In this document: positions 25,662 to 34,951 of the stretch, piece after piece
Layout: each line of letters starts with the position of its first letter
Numbering within the stretch: position 1 is the first letter of the stretch
Assembly (NCBI RefSeq): GCF_903815225.1
Contig: NZ_LR813084.1
Location: 5,294,001 to 5,358,000, forward strand
DNA length: 64,000 nt
Direction: 5' to 3'
Source of the DNA: Delftia tsuruhatensis
GTDB taxonomy: Bacteria > Pseudomonadota > Gammaproteobacteria > Burkholderiales > Burkholderiaceae_C
The notes under the pieces: model-generated
The model's database searches: none
Seen by the model: the letters and a program-made list of their open reading frames with translations, nothing else
What the model was told of the DNA's origin: nothing
Position numbers and translations under genes: made by a program

Positions 25662-26431
25662 GATGTCTCCCCGCGCAGGGCGCGCAGCGACGGCGCTGCC
25701 TGCGGCAGGGCCTTGGCCTTCCAGTAGGCCGGCCGGCTCCACAGGCGCAGCAGGCTGGCCACATGCCAGGCGCCATGGCGCAGGTTGCGCCGGCTCGCCC
25801 GCTGCCCCGCATGCACGACGCACACATCGGCGCGCCTGAGCTCTCCGCCCTGCACGCGCAGGCGCAGGCACAGATCCACATCCTCACAGTACATAAAGAA
25901 ACCTTCGTCAAACCCGCCCAGCCGCAGCCAGCTGTCTTGCTGCATCACCAGGCAGGCCGCATTGACCCATTCCACGCGCCGCTCGGCGCGCCCAACCAGC
26001 TTGCGCCGCAGCAGATTCCAGACGGAGGGCAATTCCCGCTCGAAATCCTGCAACCCGCCATCCTCGCCGACCTGACAGGGGTAGGCCAGCGCCAGCCCTG
26101 CGCCTGCCGCCCGCGACACAAGCCCGTCCAGAGGATCTTCTCCGGCAGGCCAGCACACATCAGGATTGATCACGCAGACAAAGGCCTCCCGTGCCTGTGC
26201 CAGCGCCCGATTGTGGTTGCTGCCAAAGCCCAGGGGCCGTGCATTGCGCCGCATCTCCAATGCGAAGGGCCAGCCGGCGGCCGGCGCCACGGGATCCGCC
26301 TCCGGGATATTGAGCGTCAATACCACGCGCGACGGTCGCGCGCGCAGCGCCGAAACCAGGCACTCGAGCAGCCTCTGGATATGAGCGCCATGCCCGTGGC
26401 TGACCACTGACACGACCAACGATGAATCCAT
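25658..26431 (-). CDS. Glycosyltransferase family 2 (rhamnosyltransferase-like)
   Basis: A 257-residue GT-A fold transferase, probably cytoplasmic and membrane-associated. It shows LGFGSNHNRALAQAREAFVCVINPDV with the metal-binding Asp region, then WVNAACLVMQQDSWLRLGGFDEGFFMYCEDVDLCLRL, the C-terminal acceptor-binding signature of WbbL-type rhamnosyltransferases. ATG 26429-26431 is used; a TTG one codon earlier is possible. It is coupled to the WecA-type gene, so it likely adds an early sugar to the lipid carrier. It is divergent from the giant glycosyltransferase. Confidence 0.87.
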   Translation of the reverse strand: MDSSLVVSVVSHGHGAHIQRLLECLVSALRARPSRVVLTLNIPEADPVAPAAGWPFALEMRRNARPLGFGSNHNRALAQAREAFVCVINPDVCWPAGEDPLDGLVSRAAGAGLALAYPCQVGEDGGLQDFERELPSVWNLLRRKLVGRAERRVEWVNAACLVMQQDSWLRLGGFDEGFFMYCEDVDLCLRLRVQGGELRRADVCVVHAGQRASRRNLRHGAWHVASLLRLWSRPAYWKAKALPQAAPSLRALRGETS

Positions 26432-26434
26432 CAA

Positions 26435-26867
26435 TACTGCCCTTCAGATCTTCCAGCCCCAGCCCGGGCACTCGCCCCATCTCGACAGGGGCCCAGAGTA
26501 TTCAGCGAATGGCGGTCCGCTGGCGTCAGCGAATATGCCGGGATGCAAAAAAATGCAACAACCGCACAAAATGCCATTAACCAGCCACGCCATGCAGTCA
26601 CTGCGGTGGGCGGGATTATGATGCGCGACAATCTGCCACCCGGACTCCCGGGATTATTTCCGGCCTCTTTCCCGTGGATGGGGCTGAACCGCTTGCTGCC
26701 AGACGGCATGCCACCTGATCAGCCTTGTCCAGAATCCATGAGCCATGCCGCCTGCGTTGCGCGGCCTTCGCTGGTCGCCCACTGTGGGCGCGGCCGGAGC
26801 CTGCGCTCTGGATGAAGGCGGCCGGTGCCTGAGTCCCGCCAAGGCCTTGTCCGGCACCCCACCTGCT
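26435..26867. other. Divergent intergenic region of the polysaccharide locus
   Basis: About 430 bases between the GT2 gene and the giant glycosyltransferase. It contains an AT-richer stretch around 26540-26590 with a repeated ATGCAA at 26543 and 26553, and a -10-like TATGAT at 26617-26622 on the plus strand without a clear -35. A short open frame is present but its composition is not gene-like. No JUMPstart motif was seen. Confidence 0.4.
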
Positions 26868-29800
26868 ATGACCACACCCATTCCCGATCCCCACGTCTAC
26901 CTGCGCACCATCGACCTGAACGAGCGTACATCGCTGTCCGTGCTGGCCGGCCACGTCCGTCCGCAGTCCCATGTGCTGGACCTGGGCTGCGGCAGCGGGG
27001 CGCTGGGTGCCTTCCTCGCCGAGCACAAGCAGTGCATCTGCGATGGCGTCACGCTGAGTCAGGAAGAGGCGCGCCATGCCGCCCCGTTCTACCGGCAGGT
27101 CCATGTCGCCGACCTGGAGGACTGCGACCTGGACCGGCTTTTCGGTGAAGCGCGCTACGACTACATCGTCTGCGCCGACGTGCTGGAACACCTGCGCCAG
27201 CCCGAACGCATCCTGGCCGCCTGCCGCGAGCGGCTGGCGCCGCAGGGCCGGCTGCTGATCTCCGTGCCCAACGCGGGCTACAGCGGCCTGGTGGCCGAGC
27301 TGCTGCACGGCGAATTCCGCTACCGGCAGGAGGGCCTGCTGGACCGCACCCACCTGCGCTTTTTCACGCGGCGCTCGCTGTCGCGCTTCCTGGCGGAGCA
27401 GCGCTGGCAGGTGGACGACATCGACACCATAGAGCGGGCTCTGCCCGAGTCGGAGTTCCGCGTCGCCTACGACAGCCTGCCGCCTGCCGTCGCCCGCTAC
27501 CTGCTGGCCACGCCGGACGCGCTGGCCTACCAGTTCATCGCCAGCGCCGCCCCGGTCGCGCAGGCGCAGCCGATCGAGCCCCCCGTGAACTATCCCGAGG
27601 GGCATGCGTTGTTCACCGCCCAGCTCTACATGGCCCGCGCCGGCCGCTATGACGAGGGCCACAAGCTCTCGGCCACCGGCGTCATCGGCCAGCCCCGGCA
27701 GACGGTTCGCTTCGCACTGCCCGAGCACAACACCTCCCTGAGCCATCTGCGCCTGGACCTGGCCGACCGCCCGGGCTTCGTGCACCTGTACCGGCTGGCC
27801 TTGCTGGACGCCCAGGGCACCCCCGTCTGGCAATGGCGGCCCGAGGATTCGGCCATGGCCCTGCTGGGGCAGCGGCCGAACCACCAGGTCGCCTGGAGCG
27901 GCCCCCATCCCGCGAGCGCCTTCGCCCTGATGCTGCTGCTGACCGGCGACGACCCCTGGTTCGAGCTGCCCATCGCGGCCGAGACCCTGGCCGCGCTGCG
28001 GGGTGCCTCGCTGGAAGTCGAGCTGGGCTGGCCCATGTCGGCCGACTACCTCGCCCTGTCCGGCGCTATGCAGCCACTGCAGCAGCAACTCGCGCAGGAG
28101 CGCAGCAAGGCAGGCGAACTGCAAGATCGGTTGCATACCCAGCGCATGGTGCACGAACAGCAAAGCGAGCAGGCGGCCCGGCAACGCGATGAGCAGGCCA
28201 GGCAACTGGCCCGGGAGACCGAGCAGCGCGACCAGTTGATCCACAGTCTTCAGCACCGCAACACGCTGCTGGAGGAAAGCCACCAGTCACAAAGCAAGGA
28301 ACGCGCCCTCTGGCAGCAGGAGGCCACCCGCGTGCAGAGGGACTTCGCCCGGCTGGAACAGCACCTGCGCGACATCGAGAACTCCACCGTCTTCCGGGCC
28401 ACCCGCCCCCTCGTCCACGCCAAGATGCGCATCGACCGTCTGCTGGGCCGCACGCCAGCGCCTGCCCCTGTCCCCCTGCATGTTCCCGTCCCCCAATCCA
28501 TGCCGCCGCAGCCGGTGGACGTGATCGTCCCGGTCTACCGGGGCCTGGACGATACGCGCAACTGCATCGAATCGGTGCTGGCCAGCCAGTGCCGCACGCC
28601 GTGGCAGCTGGTGGTCATCAACGATGCCAGCCCCGAGCCCGAGGTCACGGCCTGGCTTCGCGAGAAAGCCGCGCAGGAACCTCGCATCACCTTGCTGGAA
28701 AACGAGGAAAACCTCGGCTTCGTCGGCACCGTCAACCGCGGCATGGCGCTGAACACCGCCCATGACGTGCTGCTGCTCAACAGCGACACCGTGGTCGCCA
28801 ACGACTGGCTGGACCGCATCCGGCGGGCAGCCTATGGCGATGCGCGCATCGCCTCGGTCACGCCGTTCTCCAACAACGCCACGATCTGCAGCTACCCCCG
28901 CTTTTGCGAGGGCAACGACCTGCCCGCCGGCATGGACACCGCAGCCATCGACGCGCTGTGTGCCCGCACCAACCCCGGCCAGGTGGTCGATGTGCCCACC
29001 GGCGTGGGCTTTTGCATGTACATCCGCCGTGACAGCCTGAATGCCGTCGGCCTGTTCGACACCGAGCACTTCGGCAAGGGCTATGGCGAGGAAAACGACT
29101 TCTGCCAGCGCGCCGCGGCCGCCGGCTGGCGCAACCTGCATCTGCTGGACACCTTCGTCCTGCACACTGGCGGCGTGAGCTTCGGGGAAAGCAAGAGCCC
29201 GCGCGAGCGCGCCGCCATGGAAACCCTGCGCAGGCTGCACCCGCGCTATGAAGCCGACGTCATGGCCTTCGTCCAGGCGGACCCGGCACGCACGGCACGC
29301 CTCGCGCTGGACGTGGCGCGCCTGCAGGCCGAGGCCGCGCACCAGCCCGTGGTGCTGGCCGTCCTGCATGACCGCGCGGGCGGCACGGTGCGCCATGTGC
29401 GCGAGCTGGCACAGCACCTGCAAGGCAAGGCCCTGTTCCTCACGCTCTCGCCCGCGGCTGGCGGCACCGTGGTGCTGCGGCGCGCCGAGGAGAAGGAGGC
29501 GTTCGAGCTGGCCTTCCGCGTCGCCGACCAGATGGAAGAGCTGGTGCAGGCCCTGCGCCAGCTGGGCGTAGTGCATGTGCACTACCAGCACCTGCTGGGT
29601 CACAGCGAAGCCATCCTGGACCTTCCCGCCCGCCTGGGTACGGCCCATGACTTCACGGCCCACGACTTCTACGCCTACTGCAAGAACATCTCGCTGACCG
29701 GCATCGACAACCGCTACATCGCACCGCCGCGCGCCGGCGAATGCGGCTGCTGCGAACCCGGCGATGCGGCCCCTTATGCCGGCACCGTGGCCCAGTGGCG

Positions 29801-30695
29801 GCACCGCAATGCGCTGCTGCTGAACAACGCACGGCATGTGCTCGCGCCCAGCCAGGACACGGCCGCCCGGATGGCCGGCTTCGTGCCCGGGGCGCGTGTC
29901 CAGGCCGTCGCGCACACCGACCTGCCCGCACAGCTGCCAGCCCCCGCCGTCCGGCCCCTGGCCGCCACGGCGCCGCTCAAGATCGTCGTGCTGGGGGCCA
30001 TGAGCGCCATCAAGGGCGCCGATGTGCTGGAGGCCGTGGCGCAGGAAGCCGCCAGGCGCGGCAGCCCCGTGGAGTTCCACCTGCTCGGCTACGCCTACCG
30101 CAGCCTGCAGACCCAGCCGCGCGCACGGCTGACCGTGCATGGAGGCTACAAGGAAGAAGAGCTGCCCGCGCTGCTGCAGTGGCTGCAGCCCGACCTGGCC
30201 TGGTTCCCCGCGCAATGGCCGGAGACCTACAGCTACACGCTCAGCGCCTGCCTGGCCGCCGGCCTGCCCATCGTCGCACCCGACATCGGCGCCTTCCCCG
30301 AGCGTCTGGCCGGGCGGCCATGGTCCTGGGTGCACGCCTGGGACGCCAGCACCGCACAGTGGCTGGACTTCTTCACGCAAGTGCGCCAGAACCATTTCAT
30401 CGAACGACAGGCGCCCGAAGTGCCCCAGGCCGCCGGAGCAGTCCAGGCGCGGCCGGGCGATTCCTTCTATGCCCAGGACTATCTGCAAGGGCTGCAGCCA
30501 CAAGGCCCGGCCGAACTCCAGCCGCTGCCCGCCGCCTTCCTGGCCACCCACCGCCTCCAGCGCGAAGCCCATGCCGCCAGTTCGATGGCCCTGGCGGCCC
30601 TGGCCCGGCTGCGGTCCATGCCGATCCTGCGCGGCGTGGCCAGGCGCATTCCCGCACACTGGCAGCGCAGGGTCAAGAACTGGCTGCAGGCCTGA
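26868..30695 (+). CDS. Giant four-part polysaccharide protein: methyltransferase, coiled coil, GT2, GT4-like
   Basis: A 1275-residue protein. Residues about 20-220 are a class I SAM methyltransferase (VLDLGCGSGALGAFL, YIVCADVLEHLRQPE). A beta-rich linker follows. Residues about 402-505 are Gln/Glu/Arg-rich heptad-like sequence, probably a coiled coil. Residues about 549-830 form a GT2 domain (VDVIVPVYRGLDDT, VLLLNSDTVVANDWLD, GKGYGEENDFC). Residues about 838-1190 resemble a GT4/GT1 transferase (KIVVLGAMSAIKGADVL, WPETYSYTLSACLAAGLP). ATG 26868 was chosen over an earlier in-frame ATG because the methyltransferase follows directly. It likely extends and caps a surface glycan in the cytoplasm. 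Its convergent neighbours encode Wzm/Wzt and more methyltransferases. Methyltransferase plus coiled coil recalls the WbdD length-control protein; this parallel is inferred. Confidence 0.87.
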   Translation: MTTPIPDPHVYLRTIDLNERTSLSVLAGHVRPQSHVLDLGCGSGALGAFLAEHKQCICDGVTLSQEEARHAAPFYRQVHVADLEDCDLDRLFGEARYDYIVCADVLEHLRQPERILAACRERLAPQGRLLISVPNAGYSGLVAELLHGEFRYRQEGLLDRTHLRFFTRRSLSRFLAEQRWQVDDIDTIERALPESEFRVAYDSLPPAVARYLLATPDALAYQFIASAAPVAQAQPIEPPVNYPEGHALFTAQLYMARAGRYDEGHKLSATGVIGQPRQTVRFALPEHNTSLSHLRLDLADRPGFVHLYRLALLDAQGTPVWQWRPEDSAMALLGQRPNHQVAWSGPHPASAFALMLLLTGDDPWFELPIAAETLAALRGASLEVELGWPMSADYLALSGAMQPLQQQLAQERSKAGELQDRLHTQRMVHEQQSEQAARQRDEQARQLARETEQRDQLIHSLQHRNTLLEESHQSQSKERALWQQEATRVQRDFARLEQHLRDIENSTVFRATRPLVHAKMRIDRLLGRTPAPAPVPLHVPVPQSMPPQPVDVIVPVYRGLDDTRNCIESVLASQCRTPWQLVVINDASPEPEVTAWLREKAAQEPRITLLENEENLGFVGTVNRGMALNTAHDVLLLNSDTVVANDWLDRIRRAAYGDARIASVTPFSNNATICSYPRFCEGNDLPAGMDTAAIDALCARTNPGQVVDVPTGVGFCMYIRRDSLNAVGLFDTEHFGKGYGEENDFCQRAAAAGWRNLHLLDTFVLHTGGVSFGESKSPRERAAMETLRRLHPRYEADVMAFVQADPARTARLALDVARLQAEAAHQPVVLAVLHDRAGGTVRHVRELAQHLQGKALFLTLSPAAGGTVVLRRAEEKEAFELAFRVADQMEELVQALRQLGVVHVHYQHLLGHSEAILDLPARLGTAHDFTAHDFYAYCKNISLTGIDNRYIAPPRAGECGCCEPGDAAPYAGTVAQWRHRNALLLNNARHVLAPSQDTAARMAGFVPGARVQAVAHTDLPAQLPAPAVRPLAATAPLKIVVLGAMSAIKGADVLEAVAQEAARRGSPVEFHLLGYAYRSLQTQPRARLTVHGGYKEEELPALLQWLQPDLAWFPAQWPETYSYTLSACLAAGLPIVAPDIGAFPERLAGRPWSWVHAWDASTAQWLDFFTQVRQNHFIERQAPEVPQAAGAVQARPGDSFYAQDYLQGLQPQGPAELQPLPAAFLATHRLQREAHAASSMALAALARLRSMPILRGVARRIPAHWQRRVKNWLQA

Positions 30696-30743
30696 GCCGC
30701 GAAGCCACGGGCGCCGCCGGCACGGCGCGCCCGGGCAGGGCAC

Positions 30744-31604
30744 TCAGGACTTGCCCAGCAGCAGCAGGATTTCGTTGTTGCGCAGCCAATCTTCGGGATA
30801 GCGGCCCTGCAGCGCCTCGGGGATGGGCATGTCCACATGGCGCCGCTCCTCGCGCAGCACATCGAAGCCGGCCTGCCGTGCGATATCGATGAGCTCATCG
30901 GCCGTCAGCCGGTTCAGCGCCTGGTATTCCTTGAAGACAAAGCGCTTGTAGCCGTCCACGCCGAAATCGGCAAAACCGAAGTCCACCTCGGCGGCGTCCA
31001 GCGGGCCTTCGTGCTTCTCGATGATGCTCCACAACTCCTCTTCCGAGGCCATCAGGTGGTGCCAGGGCACATCGTCATAGCGGCGCAGATGCGAGCCCCA
31101 GGGCGAATGGAACAGCGGCTCGATCTGCAGGAAGAACACCCCGCCCGGCCGCAGGCAGGCATGCAGGTCCGCCAGGATGGGCAGTACCTTGTCGCGCTGC
31201 ACATGCTCGAAGGTGGACCAGCTCAGCAGGCCGTCGTAGCCGGCATGCCGGCCCGCCAGCGGCGAATTCGGCACGATGGTCTCGAAGCTCAGCGCGGCAG
31301 GGATGCGCGACATGCCGAGCTGCTCGCGTGCGATGCGGGGCAGCTTGGCGTACTCCTGGCGGATGTCGATGCCGTGGATGGACGTCGCGCCATGGCGCAG
31401 CACCAGGGCCAGGTCCGTGATGCCATCGCCGCAGCCGAAATTCAGCAACCGTGCCCGGGACAGGTCCAGCGAGCGCCCCAGCCAGTCATGGGCCAGATCG
31501 GCCGCATAGTGGAAATGCGCACGGAACCATTCGTCCGTGATCCTGCCGGCATCCCATGGCGCCAGGCCAAACAGCCGTTCCTGCAACCGCAGCATCCAAC
31601 TCAT
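30744..31604 (-). CDS. Class I SAM-dependent methyltransferase, polysaccharide locus
   Basis: A 286-residue methyltransferase. LLNFGCGDGITDLALVL near residue 53 is the SAM-binding glycine loop, ATSIHGIDI the acidic end of strand 2, and SWSTFEHVQRDKVLPIL motif post-I. The substrate is unknown; a glycan hydroxyl or a phosphate is plausible from the locus. It is last in the minus-strand unit that begins with wzm, 43 bases after the other methyltransferase, and convergent with the giant glycosyltransferase gene. Confidence 0.85.
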   Translation of the reverse strand: MSWMLRLQERLFGLAPWDAGRITDEWFRAHFHYAADLAHDWLGRSLDLSRARLLNFGCGDGITDLALVLRHGATSIHGIDIRQEYAKLPRIAREQLGMSRIPAALSFETIVPNSPLAGRHAGYDGLLSWSTFEHVQRDKVLPILADLHACLRPGGVFFLQIEPLFHSPWGSHLRRYDDVPWHHLMASEEELWSIIEKHEGPLDAAEVDFGFADFGVDGYKRFVFKEYQALNRLTADELIDIARQAGFDVLREERRHVDMPIPEALQGRYPEDWLRNNEILLLLGKS

Positions 31605-31647
31605 TCTTCAATCGCCCCTCTTGGTTCTGTCAACAGCCCGGATCCGC

Positions 31648-32547
31648 TCACAGCCGCTGCAGCACATAGGCATCCTGGTGGTTCCAGAAATGCACGAGCG
31701 AACGGTGGCGCAGCGCATCGCTGCCCCAGGTCTCGGCGATGCGATCGAGCACGAAACGCTCCGAGGTGAAGGCCGTGCCGTACTCATGGGCATCGATGGC
31801 ATTCGACTCGCTGGAAGGCGCGAAGAAAAATCCGTCTTCATCCAGCGTCACGCTGTCGAAATCCGCCGCCTTCACGCCGTGCGTGCTGAAGACCAGCAAG
31901 CCGCCGGGCGCCACCGCATCGCGCAGCACCTGCAGCCAGCGCGTCCAGGTCGAGCGCGGCAGATGGCTGAACAGCGACAGCACGAACACCAGCTCGTACT
32001 GCTGGGGCCAGCGTACCTGCTCCGGCACGCTGGCCGACGCAAAGCCCTTCACACCGAAGGTCTGCTGGGAGAAATCCACGGCATCGACCACGATGTCCGA
32101 GACCGTGACACGCTCGGCCCCCAGCGCCTTGACCAGATGCCGCGTGAAGCGGCCATGGCCGCTGGCGAACTCCAGCACGCTGGCCGTGCGCAGCAGCGGC
32201 TTGTCCACGGCCTCCAGCAGCAGCATGAGTTCCGACAGCGTGCGCCAGCCATCGGCGAAATAGTCGCGCAGCGGGTTCAGGCTGGAGTGGTGGCCACGGA
32301 AGAAGCCGAAAATATCGTCCTGCGGCGAGATGCGGCACTCCAGCCCCATGATGTTCGAGAACGAGCCCACGAGGCCGTTCGCCTCGATCAGTTCGTGGGC
32401 CTGCAGCAGCGTATCGCGCTCGCCCCGGGCGCGGACCAGCACCTGGGCCGCGCCCGTGCGGTCGCCCTGCGCCAGCAGTTGCCGTGCTTCCTGGATCAGG
32501 CATTGTCCGGGGCTGAGTGTCGTGGGGATGGAATTCGTCGTGTTCAT
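31648..32547 (-). CDS. Class I SAM-dependent methyltransferase, polysaccharide locus
   Basis: A 299-residue protein. The first 100 residues are helical and include a tetratricopeptide-like start (EARQLLAQGDRTGAAQVLVRARGE). The methyltransferase fold begins near residue 120 with SVLEFASGHGRFTRHLVKAL, followed by RVTVSDIVVDAVDF, LVFVLSLFSHLP and GGLLVFSTHG. The substrate is unknown. The second methyltransferase lies downstream and an acyltransferase upstream on the same strand, so it is likely a glycan-modifying enzyme. Confidence 0.83.
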   Translation of the reverse strand: MNTTNSIPTTLSPGQCLIQEARQLLAQGDRTGAAQVLVRARGERDTLLQAHELIEANGLVGSFSNIMGLECRISPQDDIFGFFRGHHSSLNPLRDYFADGWRTLSELMLLLEAVDKPLLRTASVLEFASGHGRFTRHLVKALGAERVTVSDIVVDAVDFSQQTFGVKGFASASVPEQVRWPQQYELVFVLSLFSHLPRSTWTRWLQVLRDAVAPGGLLVFSTHGVKAADFDSVTLDEDGFFFAPSSESNAIDAHEYGTAFTSERFVLDRIAETWGSDALRHRSLVHFWNHQDAYVLQRL

Positions 32548-32596
32548 CGGGTATCTCGGAGATTGCGCGCAGCCGGGGTCCGGGCCGCAGTGGATG

Positions 32597-33658
32597 TCAG
32601 CTCACCAGGCGCCGCAGCCGGGGGATCGAAAAAAGCGCCAGCGATGTCAGGGCAGACAGCACGAACACCAGCAGTGTCAGCACCGGCCAGTAGCCACCTG
32701 CCTGCGGCAGGCCCCAGCCCCAGCGCGCCAGCATGTCGATCCAGAACGGGTGGATGGCATAAATGCCCAGCGTGGCCTTGCCCAGGTGATTCACCCAGCG
32801 GGGAACGGACTGCGGCGGCAGGCGAAGCGCCAGCAGGAACAGGCAGAACGTCAGCAGCATCGCGAAAGGACTGCGGTTGCTGTAGAAAAGCACGAAGGCC
32901 CAGTCCTTGAGCACCGGATAGGCCAGGGCCACGCCTGCCGCCATGCCGGCCACGGCCAGCAGCACCCCCAGCCACAGCAGCCAGCCCGCGATGCGCACCG
33001 GACGCCGCAGCAGGTAGTAGCCCCCCAGGAAATAGACCACGAACAGCGGCGCCAGGCCGATGAAGCTGGCATGCGAAGTCTTTTGCAGGGTCTGCGCGAT
33101 GGAGGCGAACCAGGTCATGCCCGCCGCCACCACCAGCAGATGACGCCAGCCGGACCCGTCCCCGACACCCAGCACGGCATAGCGCATGGCGGGCATCATC
33201 AGGTACAGGCCCAGCATCATGTACATGAACCACAGGTGGTACCAGGGACTGCCCAGCACCACGTCCTGCACGATGCCCTGCCATGTGATGCCGCCCCACA
33301 TCCACTGCCTCCAGGCAAAGTAGAACGCCGACCAGAACAGCAGCGCGGGCAGCAGCCGGGACAGACGCTGCCCCACCATGCCCCAGGGGTCGCGCTCCGC
33401 CGGCCGGGCCAGCAGCACCGCGCCGCCGACCATCACGAACATGGAGCTGCCGAAGCGGCCGGCCGCATCGCCGATATTGGCCACCCACCAGCCCAGGCTG
33501 TGCACATCGACCTGCGAGACACGCAGCACCGCCGTATGCACCATGATCACGCCGAAGGAGGCCAGTACCTTGAGCAGGTTCAGCCGTGGATCGATGCCCC
33601 CCCTGGCCTCGCCCGCAGGCAAGGACCGCTGCTGCAATCCCGTCAGGTCCTGGCCCAT
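32597..33658 (-). CDS. Acyltransferase family 3 membrane protein (O-acyltransferase)
   Basis: A 353-residue integral membrane protein with about ten helices and the Acyl_transf_3 fold. The N-terminal segment RLNLLKVLASFGVIMVHTAVL carries the family's conserved His (IMVHT), and SSMFVMVGGAVLLARPAE is the second typical helix end. The C-terminal part reads LGKATLGIYAIHPFWIDML, again with a conserved His. Such proteins O-acetylate sugars of O-antigen, capsule or peptidoglycan. It starts three bases after the wzt stop, so it belongs to that operon and probably decorates the exported glycan. Confidence 0.87.
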   Translation of the reverse strand: MGQDLTGLQQRSLPAGEARGGIDPRLNLLKVLASFGVIMVHTAVLRVSQVDVHSLGWWVANIGDAAGRFGSSMFVMVGGAVLLARPAERDPWGMVGQRLSRLLPALLFWSAFYFAWRQWMWGGITWQGIVQDVVLGSPWYHLWFMYMMLGLYLMMPAMRYAVLGVGDGSGWRHLLVVAAGMTWFASIAQTLQKTSHASFIGLAPLFVVYFLGGYYLLRRPVRIAGWLLWLGVLLAVAGMAAGVALAYPVLKDWAFVLFYSNRSPFAMLLTFCLFLLALRLPPQSVPRWVNHLGKATLGIYAIHPFWIDMLARWGWGLPQAGGYWPVLTLLVFVLSALTSLALFSIPRLRRLVS

Positions 33659-33661
33659 GCG

Positions 33662-34951
33662 TCAGCTCCAGTGGTGAGGCAGGCGCACCAGCCCCGGCAA
33701 CGGCTTGGGAAAGATGAAGCGCAGATGCCGGAACTGGAACCATTCGTCATAGACCGCCAGTCCCGTCTCATCGAAAAGGAAGGCGCTGATCACGTAGTCA
33801 CCGCTGTGCAGCGGCAGGTCGGGGAAGGTCAGCACCGTCTGCCAGGTTCCATCCGGCAGCTGGCGCGGAAAGGCACCATCTTCATGGGTGGCCAGCGAGG
33901 TGATGCCCACGCCCTTGGACTGCTCGATCATGAAGCCGATGTGCGGGCGCTCGTCGCCCCGCCCACGCGCCGTGATGGTCACCACCAGGTCCTGGCTTTG
34001 CAGCAGGCCCGGCTGATCGTCCACGGGCTCCGCCAGATCCTTGACCTCCACCGACAGAATGCAGGCCGAGCCGCTGTCCACGGCCGCCACGGGGCCCGAG
34101 GCAGGTGCAGCCACGTCGCAGGATGGCTGCGGCTCCGGCGCCTGGCCCGGGGTCTCGGTGTCTGCGACGCCTGCCAGCGCGCGCTGCTCGCGCTCCTGTC
34201 GCTCGCGGGTGTGCAGGTCGTAGGCCGCCAGCACCGGCTCGGTATCGCCGAACTGCGCCACCTGGCCGCCACGCAGCCACAGCGCGGCATCGCAGAGGTG
34301 GCGGATGTGATAGGGGCTGTGGGAGCAAAACAGAATGGTGCAGCCGCTGTTGCGGAACGCCATGATGCGTTCTATGCACTTCTTCTGGAAATGCTGGTCA
34401 CCCACGGCCAGGGCCTCGTCGATGATCAGCACGTCGGGCTGCACCGCCGTCACCAGCGCAAACGCCAGCCTCACGGTCATGCCCGATGAATAGGTCTTGA
34501 CCGGGCGCTCCATGGCCTCGCCCAGCTCGGCAAAGGCCGCGATCTCGGGCTCCAGCTCGCGCATGCGCTCCGGGCTGATGCCGATCAGGCTGCCACCGAA
34601 ATACAGATTGTCCCGGCCACTGAAATCGGGATGAAAGCCCGCCCCCAGCTCCAGGATGGCCGTCACCCGGCCCACGCGCTCGATCTGGCCGCAGCTCGGC
34701 TGCAAGGTGCCTGCCAGCAGCTTGAGCAGCGAGCTCTTGCCCGCGCCGTTGTCGCCGATCACGCCGATGCACTGGCCCCGGCGCAGCTCGAAGGACACAT
34801 CGCGCAGCGCCCAATGGCTGCGGTGCGTGGCCGCGCCCGTCAGCAGCGCCTTGAAGCGCGCGCGCGGCGACGGATACAGCTTGTACTCCTTGCCCAGGTC
34901 GCGCACACGCAGGACCAGGTCATCGGGCAGTTCGACATGCTTGGCGTTCAT
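33662..34951 (-). CDS. wzt: Polysaccharide ABC transporter ATP-binding protein with C-terminal cargo domain (Wzt)
   Basis: A 429-residue ATPase of the O-antigen/teichoic acid export type. Walker A GDNGAGKSS is at residues 66-74, the signature-like YSSGMTVRLAFA at 154-165, and Walker B VLIIDEALAVGD at 174-185. The tail from about residue 290 is a Wzt_C-like beta-sandwich (SACILSVEVKDLAEPV, VLTFPDLPLHSGDYVISAF). In E. coli O9a the C-terminal domain recognises the terminal modification of the finished glycan. The start ATG overlaps the wzm stop (ATGA), so the two are translationally coupled. Confidence 0.93.
   Translation of the reverse strand: MNAKHVELPDDLVLRVRDLGKEYKLYPSPRARFKALLTGAATHRSHWALRDVSFELRRGQCIGVIGDNGAGKSSLLKLLAGTLQPSCGQIERVGRVTAILELGAGFHPDFSGRDNLYFGGSLIGISPERMRELEPEIAAFAELGEAMERPVKTYSSGMTVRLAFALVTAVQPDVLIIDEALAVGDQHFQKKCIERIMAFRNSGCTILFCSHSPYHIRHLCDAALWLRGGQVAQFGDTEPVLAAYDLHTRERQEREQRALAGVADTETPGQAPEPQPSCDVAAPASGPVAAVDSGSACILSVEVKDLAEPVDDQPGLLQSQDLVVTITARGRGDERPHIGFMIEQSKGVGITSLATHEDGAFPRQLPDGTWQTVLTFPDLPLHSGDYVISAFLFDETGLAVYDEWFQFRHLRFIFPKPLPGLVRLPHHWS

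Noticed and set aside
26543..26815. Short open plus-strand frame before the giant glycosyltransferase
   Set aside because: No ribosome site, Pro/Arg/Met-rich composition without family signature, and it ends in a region open in several frames. Treated as intergenic.
26745..26867. Upstream extension of the giant glycosyltransferase to the in-frame ATG at 26745
   Set aside because: The added 41 residues look non-coding, and the methyltransferase domain follows directly after the ATG at 26868.
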